64,000 bases of DNA from Trichosphaerium sp. ATCC 40318 (lineage: Eukaryota; Discosea; Flabellinia; Trichosidae): assembly GCA_038496445.1 (NCBI GenBank), contig JALMLS010000489.1, forward strand, positions 121,875 through 185,874, in the 5' to 3' direction. Numbering within the stretch: position 1 is the stretch's first letter; each line of letters starts with the position of its first letter. This document shows positions 34,117 through 47,474 of this stretch, piece after piece. Below the pieces are notes generated by a model. That model made no database searches and was not told the origin of the DNA. It saw nothing but the letters and a program-made list of their open reading frames with translations. The position numbers and the translations under genes are program-made.

Positions 34117-34149
34117 AGTCCTATATGACTTTTAGTTTATTATCGTATT

Positions 34150-34802
34150 TTAATTCGTTTTGGTGTTTTCTTGAGTTACTGTGTAGTTTTCTGACACTAA
34201 AGGTGGTTCTGTATTTACGGTACCTTCTATTTGCTGGCTAGGAGCGAACATATCGAAAAAATTTGGTCTTTCTACTTTTTCGACAACAAACTCAGGTGAT
34301 CTTAGGTTAATAAGGTTTTTACTAACAGTTTCCGTCTATACATTAACTAGTTAGTATGAAACAGCCTACAGACCAACAAAAAGAAAAGGAGGGAGTTTTT
34401 TTGTTTTTGCGAGCCTTAAATATCTGTTTCATGCGTTGGTTTGTTACGAAACGAGTACAGTATTGTACTGAAGGCAGCTTGAGTATTTTGAGCAAAATCA
34501 CCACAAATGAATGGAGAAATAAATGATCAACTGAACGTTTCTCCATTCTGTGTTAGACTTGCATAGATTCGATTTTAACTGCAAGAACGCTCAAACAATT
34601 TAAAAGACAAAAAAAGTACATAAACCGCTGGAATAGCGCCCCTACGCTTATGTACATTGTAAAAACCATAACGTTTACAATTATTGTTTTTCTAACTAGC
34701 GTGTACCTTTGGAAGCCATGAATGAAGGTTCTTTTGATGCTGTAGCTTTCTACGTGCACATTTTGTGGTCTTTTTTATTGCTAGTTTTTGTTTGGTGGTC
34801 AT
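34150..34802 (-). CDS. Small basic protein of unknown function
   Basis: The first exon is clear (MTTKQKLAIKKTTKCARRKL, 34802-34710, donor GTACAC). The middle exons are less sure (LKSNLCKSNTEWRN; LPSVQYCTRFVTNQRMKQ). The last exon (about 34335-34150) reads KNLINLRSPEFVVEKVERPN through VTQENTKTN and ends TAA at 34150. The basic N-terminus and disordered acidic C-terminus resemble organellar or nucleolar small proteins, but no family was recognised. Confidence 0.4.
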
Positions 34803-35125
34803 GATAGCGTCGAGATGGTGTAATCTCAGTAACAAGACTTTACCGAAAAAGCCCAAAAAAAAAAAGTGTAATAAAAATCCAGATTTGGTTTCAAACAACT
34901 CAGTACGTATGGGATATATCGGTACACAATCAAAGCAAGACTAGAGAGGTAAACCACGGTTCTCAGATTCGGACAGATACGGACATTTAATTGTTTCTGA
35001 GACGTTCTCAAGAATTATTTTTTGCAAACGTAACATGTCTTTACATACGTCTTTAATTTTACTGTACAACACTTCACAGATGCGCAGTATTCCAATGCCA
35101 ATGCATGAATACGTCTAAACTATCA

Positions 35126-35728
35126 TGTTGAACGTGGGACGAAATTATCCTCTCGACAAACATTACCCAGGCGACACCTTGATTTTCGACCATGTGATAA
35201 ACACAGTGCAGGCAAGTATTAAAAGAGATGATGGTAAATGCTATTCTATTTCACCGTGAAACCGTCGACACCTTGGTTGCACATATAAATTACTGCGTAC
35301 ATATTACAATTCGTGCCAGCAATAGAAAGTACAGAAAATCTAGATAAGGATTTTGTTGATGCAATAAGTTTCTCGTATTTTATTGTTACGTGGTGTAGGC
35401 ACTATCGCGAGCCTTTGAGTTACATTCAGTTGCAGAAGAATAATAGTAGAAGTGGTAGTTCGAGTTCTCAAACCCGCTCTAGTAGTCGATTCCGTAATAC
35501 GTGTGAAGTTCCTATCGCGTAGTAGTTATTAGCATGGCAAGTACTACATTGAATACTTGTTCGAATTTCAGGTGCTTTCGTGAAGTGGGGACGATTTTTG
35601 TAAGCAGTTCACACTTTCAAAAAAAGTCTAGCACACCTCAAAAACGTTATTTTTGCCCAAATTTTGGGTATGCTTCAGAGCACATTTGTGTCTACAATTT
35701 TGCTGAACCAGAACTTGCTGGTAATTAA
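35126..35728 (+). CDS. Possible small gene, unrecognised
   Basis: A start at 35126 gives MLNVGRNYPLDKHYPGDTLI, followed by what looks like a GC-AG intron (CAG/GCAAGT). Later open stretches are ESTENLDKDFVDAISFSYF, a Ser/Arg-rich part (35440-35510), and KRYFCPNFGYASEHICVYNF ending TAA at 35726. Frames do not join without further assumed introns. The coding signal is weak. Confidence 0.3.
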
Positions 35729-35729
35729 T

Positions 35730-37400
35730 AGTGTACTTCAATAAACTATTTCATTGAATCTAAAAACGAGTTTTTTCTGCTTGGGATCATATTTTTCTCC
35801 TCTAACACCACCATGTTTTGCAGGTAATTCTTTTACAACATAGTGATTAAGGATTACATTCTGTCGTTTGTTGCATTTTTTATCACTTTCAGTGTTCTAC
35901 ATAAAGCTATCATCACCCGTCTCTATACTTGATTGTTGTAAATTGGTCATTCTTTTGAACAATCATTCTAACCCACAGATACCTTTTTCAAATCTTTCCT
36001 TTTGGCGGCAGGTGCTCAATAAACCATTGTGTACCTATGCACAGTTATAGAGTATTTAATAATTTAGGTATCAAAACACAGAGGTTACTTTTTCATAGAA
36101 GTTGATGAACATAATATTTAAATGAAAATGTCAAAATACTCACTCTTGCTTGGTACTTTATTGAATCAGAGGTCCACAAAGCTTGCTGTAGTTATGTTTT
36201 ACCACTACAGAAGTTTTAGAGACAGAACTTACTTTTTATATGGAGATACTTCAGTACTTGCCAAAAACAGTTTTTTTGAAACTATGCTGCTACAATTGTT
36301 TAACTATTGCTGAAAGTTATGCTGTATCATATGCAGTGTGTGGACTGTACTTTCAAAGAGTAAGGGACCTTCAATTACTCATGGTATTTCATAAAATGTA
36401 AAATTGCTTATGGTAACGGAGGACAGAATATTGGAATTTACAGATTACGCAAGGCTGTACAGACTTGAAACCCTTCTTAACATATGTCAAATAGTTGTTA
36501 AATGTATGTACACCGTTTAAAAGCTTGTACACGCTTGCCCTACATCGGTATTGGGGAACTCGATTTGACTAGAATATTAACACAGCAAACCAACGTTTTA
36601 AGCATTTCGTGAGCGATAAACGTCGTTTAAAGGTACATTGTACATACACGTTCATATTGTGGTACCATAAGCTTTATTTTAGCCCATAACGCATAAATTT
36701 ATTTGCAAGAGCCGTTTATGATGATTCCAGGCTCTAATCATCTGCTTTATTCTCAATGAAGCTCGATTGAAGCTTTTTAGCTGTGTATTAAAAAAAAACG
36801 CCAAAAAACATGTAAAAAAGTAAACAATTTATTTCACACTTAGAACATAACAATAGAGCCATTCATTCTAGAGATACATTAACACAAGCTAAAGCTTTGA
36901 TATAAGAGGAGTGAACCGCTTACAAAAATAGTCCCTGCACTATATTGAATGTTTGCAAAGAAAACAATAAATGCCACTCTGCAAGAAACAATTCTCCCAA
37001 ACGAATGTCTGGAGCGACTAGTTTAGTATTGTCGCTTAGATATGCAATCTTTTAGGTCTTTCTTAACTGGTTATATGCGTTTGACGTACGTGAGCATATG
37101 TACATTTTTATCACGTTAGCACGTGATTTTTAGGAAAAGCTACTTTCGAAGCTGGTACTCTACGCCTTTAGTCTCTGAAGAAGCATACAAAGAAACTGCA
37201 ACGTAGAAATTTACTACATTTATTTATTATCTGAATAAGTCTCTATTCTTCTCGGAGTGAAAATGTTGTAGCTTTGCTTCTTAGAGTATCAATACGATGA
37301 TATTATCACTACGATTTTACTAAAATTAAGTAATAATGTGATTTTTTTCAGCGGGGTGGAACGAGATATTTATAAATCACAATGTAGTCCATTATTGTTA
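35730..37400. other. Gene-poor stretch, nothing recognised
   Basis: This is the longest stretch without a credible gene. It is AT-rich, has no long open frame with domain signal, no recognisable RNA gene and no clear inverted or tandem repeat. A TCACGTTAGCACGTGA tract lies at 37111-37126, possibly in the promoter of the subtilase-like gene that begins at 37414. Confidence 0.5.
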
Positions 37401-37413
37401 GTGTATACGAGAT

Positions 37414-40400
37414 ATGAAGCTCCTTATACTTTTTATAATATGTACTTCCTCCTTTCTCTACGCAGAGAACATCATACAAGGTGTTGACCATCATATATCC
37501 GAGGAGCAATTGAGAAAGATACAGCAAGATAAAATCGCTTACATGTCTTCTTTCGATACTTCTTGTATGACAGCCCAGCTACAACATGAGGTGTACGTAC
37601 TTTTATTTTCCCCAATTTCGATAGCTGTAAAATAATGGGTTGTTAAGAGCACGTGGGGCAGCGTCTGAAATGTTTGAAGTGGAGGTTTGTGGTTCGGACA
37701 TCTATGGTATTTCAAGCGCAATTGGTGCGGTTGAAGGGTGTGAGGTACAGTAGCGTTTTAGTGGAGGGAACAACCGTTAATTGATTTATTGAAAAAAAAT
37801 AGGTCTTGTACAAACACCACCCAGACGATGAATGTGTTGTTGTCCGTATGCCCCAGAATGAGGATGATTTAAAAGCCCTATGTGCTATGCCAATGGTAGA
37901 ACATATACAATCAAGAGAAGTAAGATTAAAAACAAAAAAAACAACTCCGGGAGATACCAAGTTAACACTTTTCAGCAATGTGCAACATCAAGGGACACTG
38001 TATCGGAAGGTGATATAGCACATAGAGCAGACCTTGCTAGAGCTTTCGGAGAAGGAGCTACAGGGAAGGGTGTCAGGGTTGGAATTCTTTCTGATTGTGT
38101 TGATCCAATAGTACGTGATTTAAAACGAAACAAAAGGTTTGAATTGATTTTTGTTGCAGATTTTGAATGATCTCATCGCCTCTGGAGACTTGAAGTCTTT
38201 AACCGTCATAACTGATCCTGAAACAAACCAAACACAAAATATTTTTGATTGTCGCAGTGAAGGAACAGCAATGGCTGAAATTGTATTTGATTTAGCTCCG
38301 GATGCAGAGTGTACACTTTTTCTTCTTTTTTTTTACTTTTAATTTTTGATTAATGCTTTATGTCAAATAGTATTCTTTGCTAGTGCAGCTATAACTCGGT
38401 TTCAAATGGGAAGAAATATAAAACTACTTCGTTATGAATATGATTGCGACATCATCATTGATGATTACATGTGGTTTACGGAATCACCTTTCCAAGTGAG
38501 TAGTGTTCAACAACAAAAAAGACTATTGGTTTCAATCAAAGTTGCCTATCTTTTACTCATGTTTGTAAAGGATGATAATGTTGCTCAAGCTGTTGATGAT
38601 GTATCTGAAGACGGAGCCTTATATTTTGCTTTTGCAGGCAACTTTCGCTGTACGTATTGACCTGTTCTATTGTAAGGGTTTTTTGCTGAAACGTATTAGT
38701 TAAATCATATTCTGCTGATTTCGATCCGGTAATACAATCACCAGGAGTAGCTTTCCATAACTTTGAACTATTTGCTGGCTTTCCTATTGCAACTATTACA
38801 ACTTTTTTTGACACTTTTGTTTGGCTTTATTGGTCAGATGCTTACGTACGTCCCCTTCACATAGGAAAAAGTTTGATTTCAAGGACTATGAACACGTGAA
38901 TGCTTTTTCTAAAACGTGATATTTTTTATAAACGTTAACTGGTAGCTGTAAAATTGTTGGCTAACATCTTTCATAGGGAAGTGAACCCATCGAAGACTAC
39001 GATTTCATAGCCATTAATATGACTACCAACGAGATTATAACTGATTTCTTCACGTTTCCATTATCCAGAGGACCCCTACGCTTACCAACTAAAGTTTCCA
39101 TAATACCAGCAGGTGTATCAATTGGGTTTTTTATAGCGAACTTTAACTACACTGCAACATCACAAAGAAGAATACGAGTTTTTTTTGCAAACAGAGATGT
39201 TTTTCCTTTCCCCGCAAACATATGGGGTCATGCAGCAGCCAAATCTGCTTTTACTGTAGCAGCATCACCAGTGGGAGAGGAAGATCCTACATTACCTTTC
39301 AATTCTTCAAGACGAGTTGGTACTCATTGAACCGTCTAATCTTTGTTGTCTTACCTTTTGTTCCACAGAGTTCTTCTCTTCCGTTGGTCCAACACATATA
39401 TTCTTTGACACAGATGGTAATATTCTTGAAGAAGGTGTTTATACTGCTGCTCAAGGTGGAGAAGTGAGAATGAAACCAGAGTTCACAGCCGCTGATGGTG
39501 TTTCTACATCTACACCTGGCTTCAACCCATTCTTTGGAACATCAGCAGCTGCTACTCATCTAGGAGCGATAGCTGCGCTTGTAGTTGAAAAATCGGGAAT
39601 AACTGCAAGGGTAAGCCAAATGCATCAATATAAACAACCTGCTAATGTTGTTTTTTTTCAGTCATACGTGAAAACGGTCTTCAAACTAGCTGCCATCGAT
39701 ATAGAATTTCCTGGGTTTGACATTGCTTCCGGATACGGTATTGTTGATGCTTTGACGTCCGTTCAAATCGCTCAAGGCGCTAAGCCATATCACGTGTTTC
39801 CTCGATATCCTAAAAGCCGAACACTTGGATTCAAAAATCATCCAAACTATGAATGTCCTGAGTATCTGTCGGAAGTTGACGTATTTTCAAAACGCCACAG
39901 TAACCTTCACGACGTTGCTTCTCTTGTACAGGAATCAGACGATGGTTTGGCGCTATACGCATCAAAATTCAGTTATAGCTATCACAAATATCCACTATCA
40001 CTCATCTTTGATATACCGATTGATGGCTCGTACTTATTGAGTGGTGGACACACAATACAGGATATTTATAATCACACAGTTGCTGTGAGTATAAGGTACA
40101 CTATTATAATTTTAATGATTTAGATTACTAATAATAATAGTTACAAAGTGGAAGCTGAGTTTCATGTTTCAAAAAAAATTAGATTTGCTGCGCTTGTTCC
40201 GGGTTGTGGGCATCATTCTAGACCTGAGAAAGTACGTAATATGAAGTAACCTTTGCCAATTTCTAAAAATAATATGCTCTGTTTGCTTACACTGATTAGA
40301 TCGACCTTGGGTACATAGATACCTATCCAGGATATAGCAAATATTTTGAACATGATCAAGTCTTCTCATCGAATACTCTCGGTTCTGTCTTGAATCAGCA

Positions 40401-40491
40401 TGACCATGTACATCTTGAAGTTAGTATACATGACGGTCTTCACAAACAAATCACAATTGATGCATTATCCATTCACGTGATATGTCCCTAA
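37414..40491 (+). CDS. Secreted subtilase-like (S8) protein with Glu in the His position
   Basis: A signal peptide (MKLLILFIICTSSFLYA) is followed by a prodomain-like region. The S8 core shows the Asp block GVRVGILSDCVDPI (near 38070), the second block SEGTAMAEIVFDLAPDAE (38255-38310), where subtilisins have HGT, and the Ser block FFGTSAAATHLGAIAAL (39530-39580). The exon IIDDYMWFTESPFQ and the region GHAAAKSAFTVAAS before the Ser block also fit. Glu in place of His is known from some bacterial S8-like proteins (D-E-G-R-A-M type). Activity, if any, would rely on a Ser-Glu-Asp set as in sedolisins; this is inference. The C-terminal domain runs to HVICP and TAA at 40489. It is likely extracellular. 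Confidence 0.8.
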
Positions 40492-40494
40492 GAA

Positions 40495-40967
40495 TGAACT
40501 GTAGCTTTGTTTAAACTAAACTTATCAATTGGTTACAACACGTCTTAAAATCTGTGTCCCTTTGTACACCAGTAGTTATATTAAAATTATATCAAATTAC
40601 TTACCTTAGCCAGAGAGTACCCTTTATTACTCTATTGAAAAGCAAAATTAGTCTAAGAAACTGACCATTATCTCAATGTTACAATAGTGTACAATTATTA
40701 TCTGGAATGCAGTTCTCTTGCGAGTGAAGGTGTTACGGAAGGTATGTACGCACAGTTTATTGGCTTGACAAGTTGCTAGTATTAGATGAAGCTATATTTG
40801 CAGCTATGGTATTTTGAGGCATATACCCTTAATGTTCAGCTATTAGCAAGTGTCATGATAGCAATAAAATTAAGCAATGTGTACATTCGGACATTAATTT
40901 ACCGGGGTACATTTAATACCCTGGTATTTACTAGTTAAGGAGCACCGTCTCAAAACAACTACCAACG
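40495..40967. other. Intergenic, no gene seen
   Basis: AT-rich spacer between two plus-strand secreted-protein genes. It probably holds the terminator of the first and the promoter of the second. No motif was recognised. Confidence 0.4.
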
Positions 40968-43342
40968 ATGGATTTAACACTCCTTCTCTGTTTTCTTGTT
41001 TGCTTATCAAGCGTACAAGGCTTTGGAAGTCGCTGCACACCAGGCATTGTGTCTAACAACACAATTGAGTCTGAAACGCCGCAAGTCGCCACACCACTCA
41101 AAGTAGCTTTCGTTGGAGACTCTGTACGCCATTCTCTCTTCAAACTGATATCGAAAATCGTCACTACTTTTTTTGCTCGTTTTGTTCAAAAATAACACGT
41201 GATGTAGGGAGACAGCTCAAACAGTACTGATAAAGTATACAGACAAATAAAAAACTTTGGAGCTGAAGTGTTTATACAACTTGGAGATTTTGATTACAGT
41301 ACGCCTTTACAATAAAATTAAAGCAACCAGTGTCTATTACAAATGGTTGTTTTTGATCGTGAGACAAGGAGACCTGAAATTATGGGTTTTGGTATCGGCT
41401 GTTTTACCAACAAACTTTTGTTTCAAATCGAAAACGTGTTGAAGTCTTCTTATTATTTTTTTCACGTTTAGAAAGCAGCCCTAGTAGATTCGACGATAGG
41501 ATAACGAAAATTCTTGGGGCCAATTTTCCTGTATTTGCAGCGATTGGTAATCATGATACAAGCAGATGGACTGTACGTACCTTCTTGGATTGTAGCGAAC
41601 TGATTTTTTGTTCAAAAGGGTTCAAGCGGATATCAAAAAAAGTAACAGATTCACGTGTTATAAGACTATTACTAACTACTGAAAAAAAGGTTGACAGATA
41701 GACTAAAGCGTGCTGGCGTAGATAAGATGTGTTCAGGAGAGTTTGGCGTCAACACTGTATGCAACTACAAAGGTAACGTGTTACAAATTAAATCATTGCT
41801 GGTCAAGTTTTTTCCCCGTGTTAATATCTTTTTTTCCAAGGCTTCATTTACGTCATCAATGGTGTTGGTACACGAGGCAGTGGCCACAAAGATTACCTCA
41901 GAAATCAATTAAATAGTGCGTCTATCAAAAAGTATCGAACTCTATGTTTTCTAAATCACGTGTAGGGTACAAGTCGTCACATTGGAAAGTATGTGCTTGG
42001 CATAAAAACCAACGATTGTACCAAACAGGAAGTAAGAGGTATGTCTGTGTCGGCTTTCTATGCTCTTAAACTTATAACCCTTTAGTGACGAAACTGGGTA
42101 CTCTATCTTAGATGCTTGTAGAGAATTTGGTGGTATTGTAGCGACAGGCCATGAGCACAGGTAGAGTCTGCTCTTTAAGCTACGCTTGTTCTTATTGTTT
42201 TTGTAGCTATTCTCGCACACATCTAATGTCAAACTTCGCTAAGCAAACAATATCAAGTACCAGCTCAACACTCAGAATTAGACCAGGACGTTCCTTCTTG
42301 TTTGTGAGTGGTAACGGCGGGAGCAGCTTGCGCCCTTGGAGAAACGGTCTAGAAAGAAATCCATGGTACATAGTATTTCATACCTTGTTCTCTCATTATG
42401 TTATAGGTGGGCTTCCACAGCATCAACTTCAAGTCGCCCTCAAGTCGATTGGGCTGCTCTGTTATGTACTTTTAACGTCGGTGGTAATCCCTCAAAAGCA
42501 CACTGCGATTTCACTGATGTCAGAGGAAGAAGATGGGATTCTTTCGATATTGAATCTAGTCCTTCTGTTAGTTCAGTTTCGCACTATTTTATTGACTCTT
42601 TTTTTAGGACTACTCGGACTACAATCCAAGTGATTTCCGCGATGAATCCTCTCGGGATATTGATATTGCTGTTGAAGATCCTGACGATGACTTGATGTTG
42701 CGAGGCCGCTTCAATTTTGGCAAGCGAATGTGAGTTTACTTTGTTTTTTAACTAGTTTCTATTTAGGATCTCTGGCAATTGCTTCCTACTATGAAGAAAC
42801 GTCAGTTGCCCTTCGATTCAAACATGTACCACTCTTACGAGGAGAAGCACTTGATGTAAGTCACAAGATACAACTAAGCTTTTAAATGACTTGTTTTGTT
42901 TAACAGAACGTTCACTTGCAATTTCTCGGAAGAGAGTCAAACGGAGAGGTCTCCATTCGTGTTCATGTTTCTGTCAACGCACCTGACACTGTAAGTGCGG
43001 AATCTTACATCTCTGAAGAATACGTTGAATGGACAACAGAACAAGAAGGATGGTATGTATAAAGAAAAAAAAAACAAAGACAAGTTCTTGTTGGCTAACT
43101 GCAACTAGGGAAATAGGTGAAGTTTGGGTATCTCCTAATCTTAAATCTCTTGTCGAGTCTGTAATTGGATCTGATAGCTGGCAGTACAACGACTCTATTA
43201 CATTTGTTCTTATTGGAAAAGCACGTGATAGAACTGAAACAGATCAACCACTAATCTGATTTTTTAGGGTGGTCATCGTGTTGTACACTCATACGAAAGC
43301 GATCCTTGTTTTGCACCTAGTCTCTTTATTGAAACAAATTAA
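40968..43342 (+). CDS. Secreted metallophosphoesterase (purple acid phosphatase-like)
   Basis: The start at 40968 gives a signal peptide (MDLTLLLCFLVCLSSVQG). The calcineurin-like fold motifs appear in order across short introns: VAFVGDSGDS near 41107-41215, LGDFDYSS (41282-41300 and next exon), IGNHDTSRW (41545-41571), GVGTRGSGHKDYL, and ATGHEHSYSRTHL (about 42141-42225). These supply the Asp, Asn and His residues that bind two metal ions in this superfamily. SFLFVSGNGGSSLRPWR follows. A C-terminal beta-rich domain (VALRFKHVPL-like, VHLQFLGRESNGEVSIRVHV) ends at TAA 43340. The substrate is unknown; secretion suggests phosphate scavenging or surface dephosphorylation. Confidence 0.8.
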
Positions 43343-43344
43343 AT

Positions 43345-43690
43345 AAAGATACACTACAAACTTAGTTGTAGTTGTTAAAGACAAACACCGAGCTGGCTTA
43401 TTAGGCGCTACCATCGTGCCTGTCTATGTTACTATACATTATACTGTCGGATTTACTTTTCACTGCACATTTCTTGTCTAAACCAAACAAGGTAAATTGC
43501 AGTGATCCACAAAGCACGCTACGTAGGTAGGTTGTACATCCAATTTTAAGAATTTATTCTGATAGCGTATTAACGTTCAAATTTTGGACGCCTAATTAAA
43601 CGGCTTGTCATGTTGTGATAGACCCATTGAGCTGTTTGTTTCGACAAAGTACTTTGAAATAAAGAAAACAAAATAAATAGTATCAAAAAA
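43345..43690. other. Intergenic, nothing recognised
   Basis: AT-rich spacer between the phosphoesterase gene and the outer edge of the inverted duplication. No gene or repeat was recognised. Confidence 0.4.
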
Positions 43691-44189
43691 AAAGTGTTTT
43701 ATTTTGTATTGCATTTCACATTTTGTGTTCGCTTCCAATATGATTTATCGCTATTTAATAGTACTCACACGTTTCGTTGATGTTGTAAAACCGTATCTAG
43801 GAAGGTTAGAGCGTTCTACATATTGACAGAAAGTTCGACGAAGTTTCAAACGTAAACCAACCTGTATCAACAGTTAAAGTACTAGACATGAGGGTATGCA
43901 ATAAAACCACGTGCATGTATCGGTAGGCGTAATCACGTGATATCTCAATTCAGAAAAACAAGATATCTCGTTTGTGTGAATTCCACTATTTTCTATCGAA
44001 CACCCAACTGCTTGTATTGGCGTTAAAAACGTACTGGTACCTTTCAAAAGCTTGTTGATTTGGTACAAAAAGTTTGATGGCCAAAATCTTAGTTTTGAAT
44101 CACATTTCATAAGGCTCGCAATTCAAGGCCATTCATCAGCTCCACAACAACCAACGCCTCAGCTCCTCAACAATACTCTTTACTTCATC

Positions 44190-47100
44190 ATGGCTCTCAA
44201 CCGTACTTGTCTTTTCGGTTTGAAAAACTTTACCTTCTTTTGCGTTTACGTTTTTACGTTCTTTGGTCTAACGTTGGTGTTTAGGTTATACCAAAAACTT
44301 CATTACCTTCCTACGCAACGACGCTGATCAAGAATTCGTTAAACTGGTTGCTAAACGTCTAGAGGTGAAAGATGATGCCGCTGAGGGGATTGCTAAGCAC
44401 AGGAGAACACGTACGGCTCAAAACTGTTGTTTTAAAGCGTAATTCCAAACAAAGTGCCTAAACGGCGTTTTTACAACGTCTACTGGCGGTTTTGGTCGTT
44501 TTTCACGTTTTACCATTTTTAAATTGTTTTGAGTTGTCAACCAAAAAAACTTAAAAACCACCTCTTTCGTCTATTTAAACGCGTGTCGCTCGTTTTAAGT
44601 GCCGTTTTAAACTTCTGGCTCTTGTTTTCTTAAATCGTTTTACATCTCTAAATCTATGCGCCCCTTACGACCTATGTGTCATATCAATGCGTATTTCGTG
44701 ATTTTCGTCGCTGTTACAACGCCTTGGCGGCTACTTCTTTGAATTTGTTTTTTTTAAATCTTTTACTTTGTCAACAGCGTACCGCTCTTTCATTTCAATA
44801 AGAACGTTTTTATATCCCTTTGAATGGAACTGTTGATGCTCAACTATTACTTTTCTCCGCTTTACAAGTTGTTTGTAACGTCTCAACTGACTTTGTTTTT
44901 TAATGTAGAGAACATACTGAAAAAGACGATACCAATCGTCAAGGATGAACTCAGAAGGCTCAAGTCGCCAAACTTCCACTACAATAGGAAGGGACCTCTG
45001 ACATTAGAACTGCTAATACTAAAACTGGAGCCAGAAAGTATGTGTTCGTCTTTTTGTTCTTTCAAAAAAAAACGCTTTTGCGATTTCCAATTTCGTTTTT
45101 TTTTTCTTACCCTCGCGTAGATCCCTCTGGTGAGCAGTTACCGTCTGTTCCGCCTTCTCCGGAAAAGCGAAAGGTTGTCGCAAAAGAGATAAAAAAAGCA
45201 AACAGAGCAGCGACACTCATGAGGGAGCACAGCTTGAACTTTAGGCAAGTTAAAAGCGTTCTACCTAGCAAAAGACAAGCTGCTCGGTCAGGAGAAAGAC
45301 TGCGTAAGCTGGAGGCGCTTTCCAGTGGTAATGATGAATCTTCTGCGAGTGAGGATGGTTCTGGGGACGAAGAAGTTTTAGAGGATGATGATACTGAAAT
45401 GAAAGATGCCGGCTCCGCTGAATCAATGGAGGCTAGGCTACGCGCCATGGAGGTTGCGGTGTCGAATGTCACAAAAGAACATGCAACAAAAATAGCCACA
45501 CTGGAAACGGAAAATAAGCAAACAAAGAGAACAGTAGCAGCGCTCAAAGCTCGCCAGAAAAAAACAACGGCGGTATTTCAGGAGTTGGAAGAGAAAGTAA
45601 GGAAACACAAACAGTTTCCGTTTCGGAGTGAAAAACTAGAGCCAGTGGTTAGATATGGTTCGTGCACTCAAAAGAGTTTTGTTTATTGAAAAAAAAAAAG
45701 TATTAACAACATGTAGCATACTCGATGACGATAAGCGATCTTAACGAAAAGGCGAATGTGTACACGGAGGCCACCCCATGGATGAATAAGCTTAAAATCC
45801 AGCAACATTCATCGTACAAGGGACACCCTAAAAGGACGTGCAGGCACTTTAAAACAGAGGAAGATCTGAACTTGTTCATGTTTGAACGATTGGGAAAGTC
45901 AGCGGTTCCTTTCTTGCGCGTACATAACACGTACCAACAGTTTACTTATGGCCAAAATGGTGTTTGCCGAAAACACAGACCAGATATAACTTTTACGGCG
46001 ATTGGGGACGAAACTTTGACACCTCACATTAACCAAATCGTGGCTGTGATTGAGTTAAAACTTGACACAATAAGTCCTGGATCTATGGGACAACACGTGT
46101 ACGTACACATCACTTTCTCGTTTTTCACATGCTCTTTGTTTTACAATCTCTTACTTTCCTTATTAGGAGCTCCCTATGTAATATTATGCTTTCGCAAGCG
46201 CCAAGGCAATTTATTACTGGTATTCTAGCAACTAGAGGCACTATAATGTTCACGTGGATGGAGTGGCACGGGCAAGATGCTCCTAAGCCTTTTACATTTT
46301 CATTCTCGCGCCAGTACTCCATCACTAGTCCTAAATCGGAGGGCACTTTACTTTTTAATAAGTATCTGAGCTGTACGCCTAAACAGCTTGGTTGGTCGTT
46401 CCCTGTGTTTGATGTCAACCGCATATCGTGTACTCCAAGAGAACAACTTGGATCTGGCGCTACATCCAAGGTGTTCAAACTTAAGGCCGGCACAGAACAG
46501 TTTGCTGTCAAAATATTTAAAGAAGGCAACGACCAAATCGCCCTGTGGGAAGCAGAGGTTTTAAAAACGTTAAAGCCATACAACATCGACGGTTTACCAG
46601 TCTATGTACGTAAAATAGAAACGTTTTCTTCATTTTTTCTTGCTTTTCTCACTTCTTTTATTCAGCACCAACATGGTACCACTGATGATGACAACGCACC
46701 GTATATCATTACCTCACCACCATGTGATCGCATAAGAAATGTCGGTGAATGCCCTCCAATGGTTCATTTTACAGAGCTCATTGAGCAGTTTCATAACGTT
46801 GGATTCATCCATAGGTACCTTTAATCTTTGACTCTCGTCATGCTTTACAGATTTTTTTCGTCATTGTACTTTACTCACACTTTTTACAAGGGATATTACG
46901 CACACCAACATTATGGTGCGAAACGGAAAGGCCCACATAATAGATTTCGGTATGGCAGTCAGACATGGTACTTCAGTGTTTCAGCACGAAGGAACCTTTC
47001 TGTTTGCAGCAAAAGAGGTCATTGATGCCCATATCAGCGATGAATCTATAACGTATGAGTACGCCCACGACTTGATATCTCTTGTGCGGGTTTGGATGTA

Positions 47101-47470
47101 CTTGGATAGTCGTGATCGAGTCAGAGCCGAACTTCTTCGACTTTATAGTCTAGTTAATTGGTATGGCAACGATCTCCGCAATAACCGAGAGTTTTGTGAG
47201 TTTATAAACTTTTGGCTTGTGCTAGAGGTTGCTGTACCCATATATAAGAAAGGTCTGGAGCTTGCGGCAGCAATAGATTACGAAGGTTTAAAGAAATTTT
47301 TCCAGCGTCACGACAGAAGCCCCAGTTTAGCTGGCTGGAAAGACCACAAAAAGCTCATCAAACACTACTCGCCAAAAAGAAAGGCTGTAGATGACGTTGA
47401 TGAAAGAAAACCTAAAAAACTAAAGAAAACACCTAAAAAACAAAAGAAAACACGTAAAAATAAAAAATAA
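44190..47470 (+). CDS. Crinkler-type protein: PD-(D/E)xK nuclease-like plus protein kinase (copy 2)
   Basis: It has the same architecture as copy 1. The header exon pair is 44190-44217 and 44285-44413 (MALNRTCLFG, then FVKLVAKRLEVKDDAAEG). The core continues from ENILKKTIPIVKDELRRL (44911), linker DPSGEQLPSVPPSPEKRK, a diverged coiled coil (45470-45620), and a nuclease-like domain with HRPDITF and IELKL. The kinase has LGSGATSKVF, FAVKIF, FIHR/DITHTNI and IIDFGMA, and the Lys-rich tail ends at TAA 47468. All kinase catalytic residues are kept. The intron in the HRD motif has the same position as in copy 1. Whether 44190-44413 belongs to the same transcript needs RNA data, since the intron would be about 0.5 kb. 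An effector or self versus non-self role is inferred from the family. Confidence 0.75.
44731..44855 (-). other. Conserved antisense reading frame, second copy
   Basis: The minus-strand frame ends VDKVKDLKKTNSKK and TAG, matching 17779-17901. The part upstream of VIVEHQQFH is different in the two copies, so only this C-terminal-like segment is conserved. Confidence 0.35.
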
Positions 47471-47474
47471 ATTG

